A stretch of 48,900 nucleotides of DNA from Terriglobales bacterium (GCA_030038475.1 JASHOU010000099.1:1-48900); one strand, 5' to 3'. Positions 23,326-33,673 are shown, counted from the first letter of the stretch. Program-made: numbers and translations. The notes: generated by a model from the sequence alone, not told the origin.

Positions 23326-24630
23326 TCAGGTATAAAAAGTCTTCTCCTGGCTGATTCTGTGTTGCAGGGTTGCGGCCAATTGATCCACATCGGTAGCGGA
23401 AAGATTCATCACCGTCGACTCCATCACCGGAATGCGGTTGGTTCCAACCGCATCGCGCCGCACCTGGATCATCAACGCCTGCAGCGCCTGCGGATCGTAT
23501 TTTTGCGGACTCATGCGGATCAATTCCTGCAGCGCGACTCCGACGGAAAGCCGTTCGCGATAAGGGCGTTCGCTGGTCATGGCGTCAAACGTATCGGCCA
23601 GCGCCACAATGCGCACCGCCTGCGGCATTTCGTTGCCATGCAATCCGTCCGGATATCCCGAACCGTCTCCGCGTTCATGATGCCAGCGCACGATTTCTGG
23701 AATCTGTGGCCACGGAAATTGCACGTGGCTCACGATCTGATGCCCAACCACCGTGTGGTCGCGCATCTCGCGCGATTCCTGCGCGTCGAGCTGCGAAGTT
23801 TTGCCGAACAGCCGTTTATCGACGGCAACTTTGCCGATATCGTGCAGATAGCCGGCCGAGCGCAGCGACGCCACCGCGCTCGGATCCATGCCCAGCGCTT
23901 CTCCGATCGCCTGCGCGTACCGCCCCACGCGCAGCGAGTGTCCGTGAATGTTCACGTGCTTGACGTCGATGGCGGTCGCGAAAGCTTCGAGCGCGTTGTC
24001 GTAAAAGCCATGCAGCGAAGCCAGCAGTCTCAGGTTTTCCGAGACGCGATCCGCCAGCGTGCGGCTCAGATTGTGATTCTGAATCGCTAGCGCCACGTAG
24101 TGGCTCAGCATTTCAAATGCGTCAAGCGCGTCTTCTTCGTAAAACGCATCGCCAAGCCGCCGGCCCAGCGCGATCACTCCCACCAGCTTCCCCCGAACTT
24201 TCAGCGGGCAAATGCATTTGAACAGTTCCGGCGCTACATTGCCATTCGAACTCAGAAAGCTGTCGTGGGTGGCGCTCGTGAGCAGTACCGGACCGGCGGT
24301 TGCGGTCAGGGAGTGAACATGGCGCGGCAGCAAAGGAATCAGCGACGGCTCGGGCAGCAGCGCGAATCCCTGCGCATCGATCGAAGTCAGCAGCGAAGGC
24401 CGTTCGCCAAAAGAAAACAAAACCGCCTCGCGCGCGCCCGAAGCTTCGATCACGGCCGCCAGCATTACGCGGGCCGTGTCACGGAAATCACGGTCTGCGG
24501 TAAGTGCAGGCCCCAGATCCGCCAGCGCTTCGACGGTTTTCAGTAGCTTTTTGAGATTGGCTCCCTGCAATGCTCCCTGCGGAGGTGTGCGAGAAACCAG
24601 AGCGTTATCAGCGTAGCATCGCGCCCGCAA
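23326..24630 (-). CDS. GAF-HD-GYP cyclic-di-GMP phosphodiesterase
   Basis: The 434-residue cytoplasmic protein has an N-terminal GAF sensor domain (about 28-185, with KCICPLKVRGKLVGVIALGRR) and a C-terminal HD-GYP domain. The HD part shows HDIGK at 263-267, and the second signature HHERGDGSGYPDGL at 317-330 is complete, including the GYP residues, so it is predicted to be active in hydrolysing cyclic-di-GMP. It would lower cyclic-di-GMP in response to a small ligand or redox signal seen by the GAF domain. The annotated ATG at 24630 lacks a ribosome site, and residues 1-24 do not look like part of the fold, so the true start may be a downstream TTG. A 14-bp tandem array stands immediately upstream. 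PilZ and GT2 genes lie 6 kb away. Confidence 0.93.
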   Translation of the reverse strand: MRARCYADNALVSRTPPQGALQGANLKKLLKTVEALADLGPALTADRDFRDTARVMLAAVIEASGAREAVLFSFGERPSLLTSIDAQGFALLPEPSLIPLLPRHVHSLTATAGPVLLTSATHDSFLSSNGNVAPELFKCICPLKVRGKLVGVIALGRRLGDAFYEEDALDAFEMLSHYVALAIQNHNLSRTLADRVSENLRLLASLHGFYDNALEAFATAIDVKHVNIHGHSLRVGRYAQAIGEALGMDPSAVASLRSAGYLHDIGKVAVDKRLFGKTSQLDAQESREMRDHTVVGHQIVSHVQFPWPQIPEIVRWHHERGDGSGYPDGLHGNEMPQAVRIVALADTFDAMTSERPYRERLSVGVALQELIRMSPQKYDPQALQALMIQVRRDAVGTNRIPVMESTVMNLSATDVDQLAATLQHRISQEKTFYT

Positions 24631-24652
24631 CTCGATTATTGGTTAGTTTGGT

Positions 24653-24743
24653 GCAAATGTGGAAGGGTCTGGCGCAAATGTTTTGCTGCGAATGTTTTGT
24701 TGCGAATGCCGTGTTGAAAATGTTTTGCTGCAAGTGCTCGTTG
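24653..24743. repeat. 14-bp (2 x 7) tandem array between the TPR and HD-GYP genes
   Basis: Five consecutive 14-bp units start at 24674, 24688, 24702, 24716 and 24730, of the type GCGAATGTTTTGTT. A further GCAAATG at 24653 lies exactly 21 bp before the first unit, keeping the 7-bp phase. The array is just upstream of the HD-GYP start and just after the TPR gene stop codon. Confidence 0.7.
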
Positions 24744-24751
24744 TGCGTTCC

Positions 24752-26695
24752 TCACTCCTGCTGACGGCCCTTTAATGCCTCGAGCGCCTGTTGCGCTTGC
24801 GCAAACCGCGGGTCGAGCTGCAATGCCCGCTCATAGGCCATTTGCGCATCGGGAACTTTGCCGTTCTCTTGCAGAAGTTGCCCCAACTGTACGTAGCCTT
24901 GAGCACTGGGGTGAGCGGCCACTGACTGCTTCACTTTGTCGATTGCATCTTCCATATCTAACCGGCCGAGCCGTTGCAGATCTATCCAGTCGTTTGGCGT
25001 CGTCTGCGTGGCGTGAACAAAGTTAGCGCGAGCCTGCGCCCGATCTCCCAACTTGTCGTAAGCCACCCCCAGAGCCCGGTAAGTAGCGGTGATTTCCTCA
25101 TTGTCCTGGCTCGTGCGAAGAGACCTTTCCAATTTCTCAATGGATTCCTGGTAGTGCCCGTGTTTCACCAAGTAAATCCCGCTGCCCCACAGCGCCATAT
25201 GATCGTCCGGCTCCAACGCCAGCGCCTTCTGGAAGTGGAGATAGGCCTCGTCTTCGCGGCCCACATCCGTCAGGCCTATGCCCAGATTTACCTCCGCCAG
25301 CGAATTGCTGCGCGTGACCTCCAGCGCGTGACTCCACAAAGCGACGCTACTGCTCCAATAACCCACCTGTCGCCAACTCAGCAGGACCATTGCCCCAAGC
25401 ACGACCGTGGCCGCCGCCCACTGCCAGCCGATGCCGATCAATAGAACGTCAGCAATCTCAGAAAATCCCCACACCACCGCGACACAAATCCCAATCATGG
25501 GAATGTAAGCATACCGGTCAGCCATCGCCTGGTTCCCCACTTGCACGATTCCAATCGCCGGCACCATCGTGCCCAGGAACCAGAGAAAACCGGTTATCAG
25601 GTAGGGTTTGCCGGCGCGAAGTTTCCAAACCACACCACCGACCACCAATAGAAGCAGCACAGCCCAACCCACTTCCCACCAATGCAGCATCGCACCCGGA
25701 TAAAACGGCGCCAATCCGACGGGAACGAAAAACTTGCACAGGTACATCGCATACGCATGGACAGCATTCTGAATCCGCCAGCCGGCCGTCCAGCCCCCTG
25801 CAGCCAACGGCACCGCTCCTCCGCTGCGCTGTGCAACGAAAGTAATTACCCCGCTCGCGATCGACAACAAAAGCAACGGCACTTTTTCGAGCGCCAATCT
25901 CGAAAATCCAGCCTGAGGCAGTGCGAAGTGTGCCTGCGGTGAACTCCAACCTTCGATTCGCCCCAACGGCCAAAAATCCAATAGCAGCAAGACGAAAGGA
26001 AACGTAATAACCATGGGCTTCGAAGCAAGGCCTAGCACAAAAAGCGCCGGAACCGTCAGGTAGCGCAAGACGCCGGGCTTGCGCGCATACCACCCATACG
26101 CTCCCAGCGCCATCAGAAAAAAGAAAGTGCACAGCAGATTTTTCCGCTCGGCGACCCACGCCACCGACTCCACATTCAGAGGGTGAATCGCAAACAGCGC
26201 AGCCACCAGAAAGCTTCGCCACAGTGCTCCCGTAACCCGCAGCAGCAACATGCACAGCAGCACGGCATTCGCAATGTGCAGCAACAGGCTGGTGACATGG
26301 TGTCCTCCGGCATGAAGTCCATAAATCTGGCAATCGAGCGCGTGTGACATCCATGTCAAAGGATGCCAGTTCGCCGCGTCAAAGCTCGTGAGCGCCCACC
26401 TTACGGTTGACCAGCTCAGCCCGCTTAACACGTGAGAATTCTGGAATACGTACAGCCCGTCGTCGTAGTTCACAAACGGATACCACGCCACTCTCATGTA
26501 GACCAGCAACGTCAAAGCGGTTGTCGTTACGACGATGGTTAGGACCATCAGCGGCGCCGGCCTTTTGGCGAGCGCCGTCTCAGCCGCCCCGATCGGCGAG
26601 GAAAGATTTCGCGCGGAGGAAAAATTTCTCGCTCGCGCCCCCACGGCGTTTGCCCTTTTCCGGGATTTTCCTTTTGACCCCAAAGCGATTTCCAT
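24752..26695 (-). CDS. Polytopic TPR protein resembling O-mannosyltransferases (TMTC-like)
   Basis: The 647-residue protein has an N-terminal multispan membrane region of roughly 10-12 helices. Early in it comes the loop motif FVNYDDGLYVFQN (about 74-86), with the conserved acidic pair seen in GT-C-fold O-mannosyltransferases, followed by NWHPLTWMSHALDCQIYG, HHVTSLLLHIANAVLL and HPLNVESVAWVAERKNLL. The C-terminal 180 residues are TPR repeats (for example LEPDDHMALWGSGIYLVKHGHYQESIEKLERSL). Eukaryotic TMTC proteins and bacterial relatives share this GT-C plus TPR design and are thought to use polyprenyl-phosphate sugars. The acceptor is unknown. The ATG at 26695 is preferred; a TTG at 26770 would add a 25-residue basic extension. 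Confidence 0.8.
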   Translation of the reverse strand: MEIALGSKGKSRKRANAVGARARNFSSARNLSSPIGAAETALAKRPAPLMVLTIVVTTTALTLLVYMRVAWYPFVNYDDGLYVFQNSHVLSGLSWSTVRWALTSFDAANWHPLTWMSHALDCQIYGLHAGGHHVTSLLLHIANAVLLCMLLLRVTGALWRSFLVAALFAIHPLNVESVAWVAERKNLLCTFFFLMALGAYGWYARKPGVLRYLTVPALFVLGLASKPMVITFPFVLLLLDFWPLGRIEGWSSPQAHFALPQAGFSRLALEKVPLLLLSIASGVITFVAQRSGGAVPLAAGGWTAGWRIQNAVHAYAMYLCKFFVPVGLAPFYPGAMLHWWEVGWAVLLLLVVGGVVWKLRAGKPYLITGFLWFLGTMVPAIGIVQVGNQAMADRYAYIPMIGICVAVVWGFSEIADVLLIGIGWQWAAATVVLGAMVLLSWRQVGYWSSSVALWSHALEVTRSNSLAEVNLGIGLTDVGREDEAYLHFQKALALEPDDHMALWGSGIYLVKHGHYQESIEKLERSLRTSQDNEEITATYRALGVAYDKLGDRAQARANFVHATQTTPNDWIDLQRLGRLDMEDAIDKVKQSVAAHPSAQGYVQLGQLLQENGKVPDAQMAYERALQLDPRFAQAQQALEALKGRQQE

Positions 26696-26970
26696 TCTCA
26701 GCACAATTTTTGCTCGCGTCAATTTAAGACAACTTAGTCCGGATGCGCCCCTACGGCTTCCCTCGGGCAAAAAGCAGCCCTTGACACCCGCGCCAACGAC
26801 CGCTCGCTAACGATTCTGACCACCTAACGAACACGCCGGTAACTAGAGGACTACTTATTGACGACTCGCCTTGACACTCGCGCAAAGTTGGCTCATACTT
26901 CGTGCCAAATCGCCCGCGCCGCTTGCGTTTTGCCGTGTTTTGACGGCCATTTTCCAGCCGAGAGAGAGCT

Positions 26971-28689
26971 GTGGTTACGCCCCAGTCCAAGCCGTTTGCT
27001 TCCGGAAAAATAGTTAGTGCACGCGATCGCGACTCTGCGCCCCCGATTTCTTCGTCCGAATCGGGCAACGGCTCCGGTTCTGTCTCGCTTCATCTCGACC
27101 GAAATCTCGATGAGAACCAGGCATTGTCGGCGCTCAAACAGTTGGTCGCTGCCGGAAACCACCGCCTGGAGCCGATGCTGGGAACGATTGCCGATGCAGC
27201 CCGGCAGTTGACCGGCGCTTCCGGCGCTGCCTTAGCCATGTGGAAAGACGGCGCAATGGTCTGCCGCGCGCGCAGCGGCGAGACGGCTCCCGCTCTTGGT
27301 GCGCGCTTGAACGCAAGCACAGGAATCTCCGGCGAGTGTCTGCGCACCGGCAAAGTTCAGCACTGCTCCGATAGCGAGAACGACCCGCTGGTCGATGTGG
27401 AAGTTTGCCGCCGCCTCGGTTTACGCTCGATCACGGTTCTGCCGATTCAAGGCTGGCGCGGAATCAATGGAATTCTCGAAGTGTTTTCCACCCGCCCCGG
27501 AGCCTTCACCGAAGTGCACATCGGCCTGCTGGAGCAGCTGGCAGCGCTGGCAGAACGGGCGCGCGCCGCCCAGCCGCATGACGCCTCGCCTACCGCACCA
27601 AAGATAACGTCAGCCCACGAACCGTCTCAGCCTGCCCACTCCTCAAGATCCTCTGGTCTGCTGCCCGCCTCCGATCGCGTGGGAGACGTGGCCCTCGCCG
27701 TAGTGGGAAAACGATCGCAGCCTTGGGTTATAGGCGCCATCGGCGTGGCGGCCATTTTGCTTCTGGCCTCGGTCATCTGGCTGGGGTGGCGCACTCCGGA
27801 TGAAGTCGACAGGCCGCATGCAGCAGCGCCAGTTAATTCCGGCGCAAGTGGTAGTGCGGTAACGAGCAGCAATTTGGTAACCGCGCGAGCCTCGCTGCAA
27901 AATTCGTCAAGCGCGAATTCTTTGCGGACAAATCCCGCCTTCGGTAGCATTGCCGGCGCGAATTCTTCCGATCCCCGCTCTCACGCTCAGCATCCTCAAC
28001 AGCACCCCCAAAACGATGACCCGCTCCTGAAAGTCAATCCCGGCGGAGAATTGCTGTTTTCTTCGAGCGGCAAACCTTCACCCGGAACTTCCGTAAAGTT
28101 CGCCTCCAAGGTCGATGTCATCGTCGCGAACAAAACCGATTCGCACGCCCAGGCCCTGCTGGCCGACGATGCCGCCAAAGTCGCCGCCGATCCCTCGATC
28201 ATGCGCGCGGCGTCTAGCTCGGGCGCGGACTCGCCGAACGAATCGAACGCCGCCTCGCAGCCGGGATCGCAAACTCCCGACTCGCAATCCGCCGTGCATC
28301 CCGATCCCACCGATCAAGCCGTCCAGCCGCCGGCGATCTCCGCCGGTTTGACGAACCCCTCATCCCTTACCACCGTTCTTACCGCAAAAGTATCTTTCCC
28401 GAACCTGGTCGCCCCGCTCTCTACCGGCGTCTCCGGCGGGCAACTCATACGCCGCGTAGAGCCGGATTATCCCGTCCAGGCTCGGCTGCTGCATCTCAAA
28501 GGCAAAGTCGTTGTCGCCGCCCTTGTGAACGAAAATGGAACCGTCGGCGAAGTGAAAGTTGTTGACGGTCCGCAGATGCTGGCGCCATCCGTCGTAGAAG
28601 CGGTCAAGCAATGGCGCTACAAACCCTATGAGCTCGACGGAAAGCCGGTAAAGAGCGAGGTCACAATCGAGGTTAACTTCCACTTCTGA
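26971..28689 (+). CDS. GAF domain-transmembrane-TonB C-terminal domain fusion
   Basis: The 572-residue protein joins three parts. Residues about 50-200 are a GAF domain (LGTIADAARQLTGASGAALAMW, then GISGECLRTGKVQHC and VLPIQGWRGINGILEVFS). One membrane helix follows at about 252-273. A long Ser/Ala/Pro-rich linker leads to a TonB C-terminal domain (about 485-572) with the Y-P-x-x-A-R and GKVVVAALVNENGTVGEVKVVDGP signatures and W-R-Y-KPYELDGKPV. The topology is GAF in the cytoplasm and TonB domain in the periplasm. TonB domains contact outer membrane or periplasmic partners, so this may pass a cytoplasmic GAF signal outward or tune an outer-membrane receptor. No ExbB/ExbD genes are near. The start is GTG after GAGAG. 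It is convergent with the GT2 gene. Confidence 0.85.
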   Translation: MVTPQSKPFASGKIVSARDRDSAPPISSSESGNGSGSVSLHLDRNLDENQALSALKQLVAAGNHRLEPMLGTIADAARQLTGASGAALAMWKDGAMVCRARSGETAPALGARLNASTGISGECLRTGKVQHCSDSENDPLVDVEVCRRLGLRSITVLPIQGWRGINGILEVFSTRPGAFTEVHIGLLEQLAALAERARAAQPHDASPTAPKITSAHEPSQPAHSSRSSGLLPASDRVGDVALAVVGKRSQPWVIGAIGVAAILLLASVIWLGWRTPDEVDRPHAAAPVNSGASGSAVTSSNLVTARASLQNSSSANSLRTNPAFGSIAGANSSDPRSHAQHPQQHPQNDDPLLKVNPGGELLFSSSGKPSPGTSVKFASKVDVIVANKTDSHAQALLADDAAKVAADPSIMRAASSSGADSPNESNAASQPGSQTPDSQSAVHPDPTDQAVQPPAISAGLTNPSSLTTVLTAKVSFPNLVAPLSTGVSGGQLIRRVEPDYPVQARLLHLKGKVVVAALVNENGTVGEVKVVDGPQMLAPSVVEAVKQWRYKPYELDGKPVKSEVTIEVNFHF

Positions 28690-28700
28690 AACAAACGAAT

Positions 28701-30341
28701 CTACACACCCACCGGAAACGGCTTACTGCCATGCGCTTCCGATGCTACCGAGAGCCCTGCGAAGCGCCCCTGTAGCAGTGACATTAATCCCGTAACCCAG
28801 TATCCAATCACGAACAAGAGCAGAAACGGAACAGTAATATAATTCTCGTTGTTGATCGCGTAATACACCGCCATCGCGAAATAAGCCCCAATCAAAAGCT
28901 CAATCCACGGAACCCATCCCAGCCGCTTGCGATATTTCGCCCCCAGCACTTTGTCTCTCTTCGATTCCACGCGATACTTCGGAGTGCGCGCAAAAGCCGT
29001 CTGCTTGCCCACCAGTGCCTCGAGCACCGCCCGCGTGTTTGTGATCGTCAATCCGATCCCCAGCGACATCAGCAGCGGCAGGTAGAGCAGCGAGCGCAGC
29101 CAGCTTCTCGGAAACAGTTCCTTCTGCGAAACCAGATAAAAACTGGAAATCGAAAACGTCGATGCCATAAATAACGGAAGATCGATGTAGAGCATCTGGA
29201 ACCATCCCTGATAAAAGCGGATGATCATCGCCGGCAACAGCAGCACCGAAAGCAGAATCATCAGCGGATAGCTGAGATTCGCCGTCAGGTGGTACCAAGC
29301 TTCGATCTTCACCGACCGCGGCGCGTCGCTCTTGAACACGCGCGGAAGTATCTTCTTTGAAACCTGGATCAAACCTTTGGCCCAGCGCGCCTGCTGCGTC
29401 TTGAAGGCGGTCATCTCCACCGGCAATTCCGCCGGACATTCCACATCCTGCAGATATAGAAATTTCCATCCTTTAAGCTGCGCGCGATAAGAAAGGTCAG
29501 TATCTTCGGTGAGCGTGTCGTGCTCCCAACCACCCGCTTCCTCGATCGCCCGCCGCCGCCACATTCCCGCCGTCCCATTGAAGTTAAAAAAAGCCCCGCT
29601 GCGCGACCGCCCCGAGTGTTCGAGAACAAAGTGGCCGTCGAGCAAAATGGCTTCGACCTCCGTCAGCACCGAATAGTGGCGGTTGATGTGCGTCCAGCGC
29701 GTCTGCACCATGCCAACCTTGGGATTGGTGAAGTGATCGATGCACTTCAGCAGAAAGTCGGGCGGAGGAACAAAATCCGCGTCGAAAATCGCGACGAATT
29801 CGCCTTTTGCGGTCTTCAACCCCTCCGCCAAAGCTCCCGCCTTAAAGCCCTCTCGATTGTCGCGGTGCAGGTAGACTACGGGATATCCCAGCGCCGCGTA
29901 CCGTGCAACCAAACTGCGAGCGACCTCAACCGTCTCATCCGTCGAGTCGTCGAGAAGCTGTATGTCGAGTTTTTCTTTCGCATACTCCAGCCGGCAAACA
30001 GCATCGAGCAATCGATCCACCACATACTGCTCGTTAAAAATCGGCAACTGCACCGTGACGCGCGGCAGGTTGTCGGCGGGAAAATGAGCCGCAGGCTCGG
30101 TGGTCTTATTCTCTCTGTGCTTGTAATAAAGGTAGACCATCCAGTAGCGGTGCGCTCCGTATGCCGCCAAAATGGTCAGCACGATGAAATAAGGAATCAG
30201 CAGCGTCAGATCGAAGGTATTGACCTGGTAAAGCCCCTGAAAAGTCTTGTCCAGAAAATGTTGGCGAAAGTAAGGCACCAAGCCCTTGGAGGCAAGAATG
30301 AAAGCCAGCGCAATCGGGGAAGGAGTAAGAGCTAAATCCAT
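28701..30341 (-). CDS. Processive GT2 glycosyltransferase, cellulose/mannan synthase-like
   Basis: The 546-residue membrane protein has N-terminal helices, a cytoplasmic GT-A domain and three to four C-terminal helices, the layout of processive beta-glycan synthases. The nucleotide-sugar motifs are present in order: TVQLPIFNE (about 96-104), DDSTDET, DAD at 187-189 in AIFDADFVPPPDF, TED at 278-280 in DTLTEDTDLSYR and QQARW at 316-320. These D, DxD, TED and Q(Q/R)xRW residues mark it as an active polymerising enzyme making an exopolysaccharide or glycolipid chain. No BcsB or PilZ domain is fused, but a separate PilZ gene is divergent 194 bp away. An in-frame ATG at 30419 is possible; 30341 gives a normal hydrophobic N-terminus. 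Confidence 0.9.
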   Translation of the reverse strand: MDLALTPSPIALAFILASKGLVPYFRQHFLDKTFQGLYQVNTFDLTLLIPYFIVLTILAAYGAHRYWMVYLYYKHRENKTTEPAAHFPADNLPRVTVQLPIFNEQYVVDRLLDAVCRLEYAKEKLDIQLLDDSTDETVEVARSLVARYAALGYPVVYLHRDNREGFKAGALAEGLKTAKGEFVAIFDADFVPPPDFLLKCIDHFTNPKVGMVQTRWTHINRHYSVLTEVEAILLDGHFVLEHSGRSRSGAFFNFNGTAGMWRRRAIEEAGGWEHDTLTEDTDLSYRAQLKGWKFLYLQDVECPAELPVEMTAFKTQQARWAKGLIQVSKKILPRVFKSDAPRSVKIEAWYHLTANLSYPLMILLSVLLLPAMIIRFYQGWFQMLYIDLPLFMASTFSISSFYLVSQKELFPRSWLRSLLYLPLLMSLGIGLTITNTRAVLEALVGKQTAFARTPKYRVESKRDKVLGAKYRKRLGWVPWIELLIGAYFAMAVYYAINNENYITVPFLLLFVIGYWVTGLMSLLQGRFAGLSVASEAHGSKPFPVGV

Positions 30342-30535
30342 GAAATCAATGGCATCAGATAAAAAGGAAAGCCCGCAGCCCAACATTGTACCCGATCGGC
30401 AGAATCCCCCGTCTGTCAAATCGCCTTTAAATCACGAAACAGAGCTCAACCATTGCACCAAACCCGATGCCTGAACCCACTCCGAACTTTAGTAATCTGC
30501 CGCGTAACCGGCGTCTCAGGCAAAATTGACGGAGA

Positions 30536-30916
30536 ATGCCTGCGATCACGCAAAAAGGACAACGCGGCAAGCGCGTCAAGCTTGGCGGCTCCATCCTCGC
30601 TCTCGTGCTGCTCGAAAATGGACGTCAGATTCGCGCGCGCATGAGTCAGCTCTCCATCAACGGCGGGCTTGTCTCGCTCGAAAATCCGCTCGACGAAGGC
30701 ATCCGCGTAACGGTTGTCTTTCATCTCGGCTGCACCAGCATCCGCGGCCGCGCCCAGATGTTGTTTCCCATGTGGGCCACCCAGGGATGCTTGCAGCCCT
30801 TCCGCTTCCTCGAATTGCTCGACCAAAACCGTTCCGGCCTGAGCCGCGAATTGGACGACCTGGTTCGCGCCGGCGCCCCGCAGGAAGATGAAATAGAAGC
30901 CGATCAGGACGCCTAG
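30536..30916 (+). CDS. PilZ domain-like protein
   Basis: The 126-residue protein fits a single PilZ domain: an N-terminal basic region (GKRVKLGG), a core strand and the segment RARMSQLSINGGLVSLENPLDEGIRVTVVFHLG, where LSINGG takes the place of the (D/N)xSxxG motif. The first RxxxR motif is not obvious, so cyclic-di-GMP binding is plausible but unproven. PilZ proteins typically act as cyclic-di-GMP receptors that switch exopolysaccharide synthases or motility. It is divergently transcribed from the GT2 synthase at 28701-30341, its natural candidate partner. The GGAG before the ATG is very close (1 nt), so a downstream start may be used. The C-terminal Glu/Asp-rich tail is probably disordered. 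Confidence 0.65.
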   Translation: MPAITQKGQRGKRVKLGGSILALVLLENGRQIRARMSQLSINGGLVSLENPLDEGIRVTVVFHLGCTSIRGRAQMLFPMWATQGCLQPFRFLELLDQNRSGLSRELDDLVRAGAPQEDEIEADQDA

Positions 30917-30988
30917 CAGAACTCTTATGCCGTGTGAGCCTTGTCACATGCTCCGGTGATCGGTAGCCTAGTTTCCCCTTCAGCAATC

Positions 30989-30994
30989 TATAAT
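30989..30994 (+). promoter_or_regulatory. -10 hexamer for icd
   Basis: A perfect TATAAT lies 32 bp before the icd ATG. No good -35 is seen at 16-18 bp, so activity may need an activator. Confidence 0.4.
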
Positions 30995-31014
30995 GATTAG
31001 TTCCTTTGAGGCTC

Positions 31015-31023
31015 AGGAGGAGG
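31015..31023 (+). promoter_or_regulatory. Very strong ribosome binding site of icd
   Basis: AGGAGGAGG precedes ATG at 31027 and rules out an ATG at 31006 that would start inside the leader. Confidence 0.85.
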
Positions 31024-31026
31024 TTC

Positions 31027-32448
31027 ATGGCATCGTATAATGGTGTTCCTATCCCAACCAACGGGCAGAAAATCGAATACAGCAACGGTAAGTACCGCAT
31101 TCCCAATCATCCCATCATCCCATTCATTGAAGGCGACGGCACCGGCCGCGATATCTGGAAAGCTTCTGTCCGCGTCTTCGACGCCGCTGTCGAGCGCGCC
31201 TACCAAGGCAAGCGCTCCGTGGCCTGGTATGAAGTCTTTGCCGGAGAAAAATCGAAAGCCCGCTTCAACACCTGGCTGCCCGACGACACCGTCAACGCCA
31301 TCCGCGAATTTCGCGTTGCCATCAAAGGCCCGCTTACCACGCCCGTCGGAGGCGGAATCCGCTCGCTCAACGTCGCCCTGCGCCAGATTCTCGATCTCTA
31401 CAGTTGCGTACGGCCCGTCAAGTATTATTCCGGCGTGCCCTCGCCGGTAAAACACCCCGAGCGCATGGATCTCGTGATCTTCCGCGAAAACACGGAAGAC
31501 GTGTATATCGGAATCGAGTGGGAAGAAGGAACGCCCGAAGTCGCTCGCTTGATCGAGTTTCTCAACAAAGACATGCTGAAGGGCGGCAAGAAGCAAATTC
31601 GCCTCGATTCCGGCGTTGGCATCAAGCCGATTTCCATCACCGGCACCAAACGCCTGGTGCGCATGGCCATTCAGCACGCGCTCGAAAATAATCTGAAGAC
31701 GGTCACGCTGGTCCACAAAGGTAACATCCAGAAGTTCACTGAAGGCGCGTTCCGCAAGTGGGGATACGATCTCGCGAAGGAAGAATTCCGCGACCAGATC
31801 GTCACCGAGCGTGAAAGTTGGATCATCGACAACAAAGACAAGAAGCCCAGCCTGACGGTCGAAGAAAATGCCAACCTCATCGAACCCGGCCTCGAGTTCG
31901 CAACCGAGGATTTCCGCCAGGACATTTTCAAAGAAGTCACGGATTGTCTTACTTCCATCTACGCCACGCACGGCAAAGGCGCGTGGAAGAAAAAACTGAT
32001 GATCAACGATCGCATCGCCGATTCCATTTTCCAGCAGGTGGTCACGCGCGCCGATGAATACAGTGTGCTGGCCACGCCCAACCTGAACGGCGACTACATC
32101 TCCGACGCCTGCGCCGCGCAGGTCGGCGGCCTCGGCATCGCTCCCGGAGCTAACATCGGCGATGGCTACGCCGTCTTCGAAGCCACCCACGGCACCGCGC
32201 CGAAATATGCCGACAAAGATGTCATCAATCCCGGCTCCGTCATTCTCTCGGGCGTCATGATGTTCCGCTTCCTGGGATGGACCGAAGCGGCCGACCTGAT
32301 CGAGCAGAGCATGGAGCGCACCATCGAACAGAAAAAAGTGACCTACGATTTCGAGCGCCTGATGGATGGCGCCACCAAAGTCAAGACCAGCGAGTTCGCC
32401 ACCTGCATGATCGAGAACATGAACGCGGGAGTCCTATCGACCGCGTAA
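31027..32448 (+). CDS. icd: NADP-dependent isocitrate dehydrogenase
   Basis: This TCA enzyme converts isocitrate to 2-oxoglutarate and CO2, usually with NADP. The 473-residue protein has the family markers in order: [14 protein letters not shown] near the N-terminus, [14 protein letters not shown] with phosphorylation-region context, [16 protein letters not shown], the [22 protein letters not shown] stretch and the C-terminal nucleotide loop [34 protein letters not shown] serine-containing [23 protein letters not shown] segment binds isocitrate. mdh follows on the same strand after 137 bp, giving a small TCA gene pair. Confidence 0.97.
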   Translation: MASYNGVPIPTNGQKIEYSNGKYRIPNHPIIPFIEGDGTGRDIWKASVRVFDAAVERAYQGKRSVAWYEVFAGEKSKARFNTWLPDDTVNAIREFRVAIKGPLTTPVGGGIRSLNVALRQILDLYSCVRPVKYYSGVPSPVKHPERMDLVIFRENTEDVYIGIEWEEGTPEVARLIEFLNKDMLKGGKKQIRLDSGVGIKPISITGTKRLVRMAIQHALENNLKTVTLVHKGNIQKFTEGAFRKWGYDLAKEEFRDQIVTERESWIIDNKDKKPSLTVEENANLIEPGLEFATEDFRQDIFKEVTDCLTSIYATHGKGAWKKKLMINDRIADSIFQQVVTRADEYSVLATPNLNGDYISDACAAQVGGLGIAPGANIGDGYAVFEATHGTAPKYADKDVINPGSVILSGVMMFRFLGWTEAADLIEQSMERTIEQKKVTYDFERLMDGATKVKTSEFATCMIENMNAGVLSTA

Positions 32449-32463
32449 GGGGCGCAAAGCGCT

Positions 32464-33512
<1,049 letters not shown>

Positions 33513-33671
33513 AGCGGGTCGGACCCTTCCCCATACAGGGCCGCCATTGGACGAAAGGGCGGTCAGATCGGCGGGAAAAGCCGCCTGCGAACCATGACCA
33601 AGGCGGAGCGTCCCAAGGTCGCAGCCAAGGCTGCGAAAGCGCGTTGGAAGAACCAAAAGCGTGCGCACTGA
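33513..33671 (+). pseudogene. Headless remnant of a small basic GGK...AARARW protein, in frame with mdh
   Basis: Immediately after the mdh TAG the same frame runs 52 codons to TGA without an ATG, GTG or TTG before an internal Met. Its end reads RKGGQIGGKSRLRTMTKAE followed by AAKAARARWKNQKR, the pattern of a widespread family of very small basic proteins (GGKxRA...A.KAA.ARW). In the family the motif lies close to an N-terminal Met, which is missing here. The likeliest reading is a 5'-truncated gene left behind by a deletion or insertion next to mdh. Readthrough of TAG or an ATT start at 33546 are less likely alternatives. It ends 2 bp before the stop codon of the convergent hypothetical gene. 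Confidence 0.5.
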
Positions 33672-33673
33672 TT

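Noticed and set aside
30997-32190. 397-codon frame antisense to icd
   Set aside because: Phe/Val/Asp-rich shadow of the conserved isocitrate dehydrogenase reading frame, no ribosome site.
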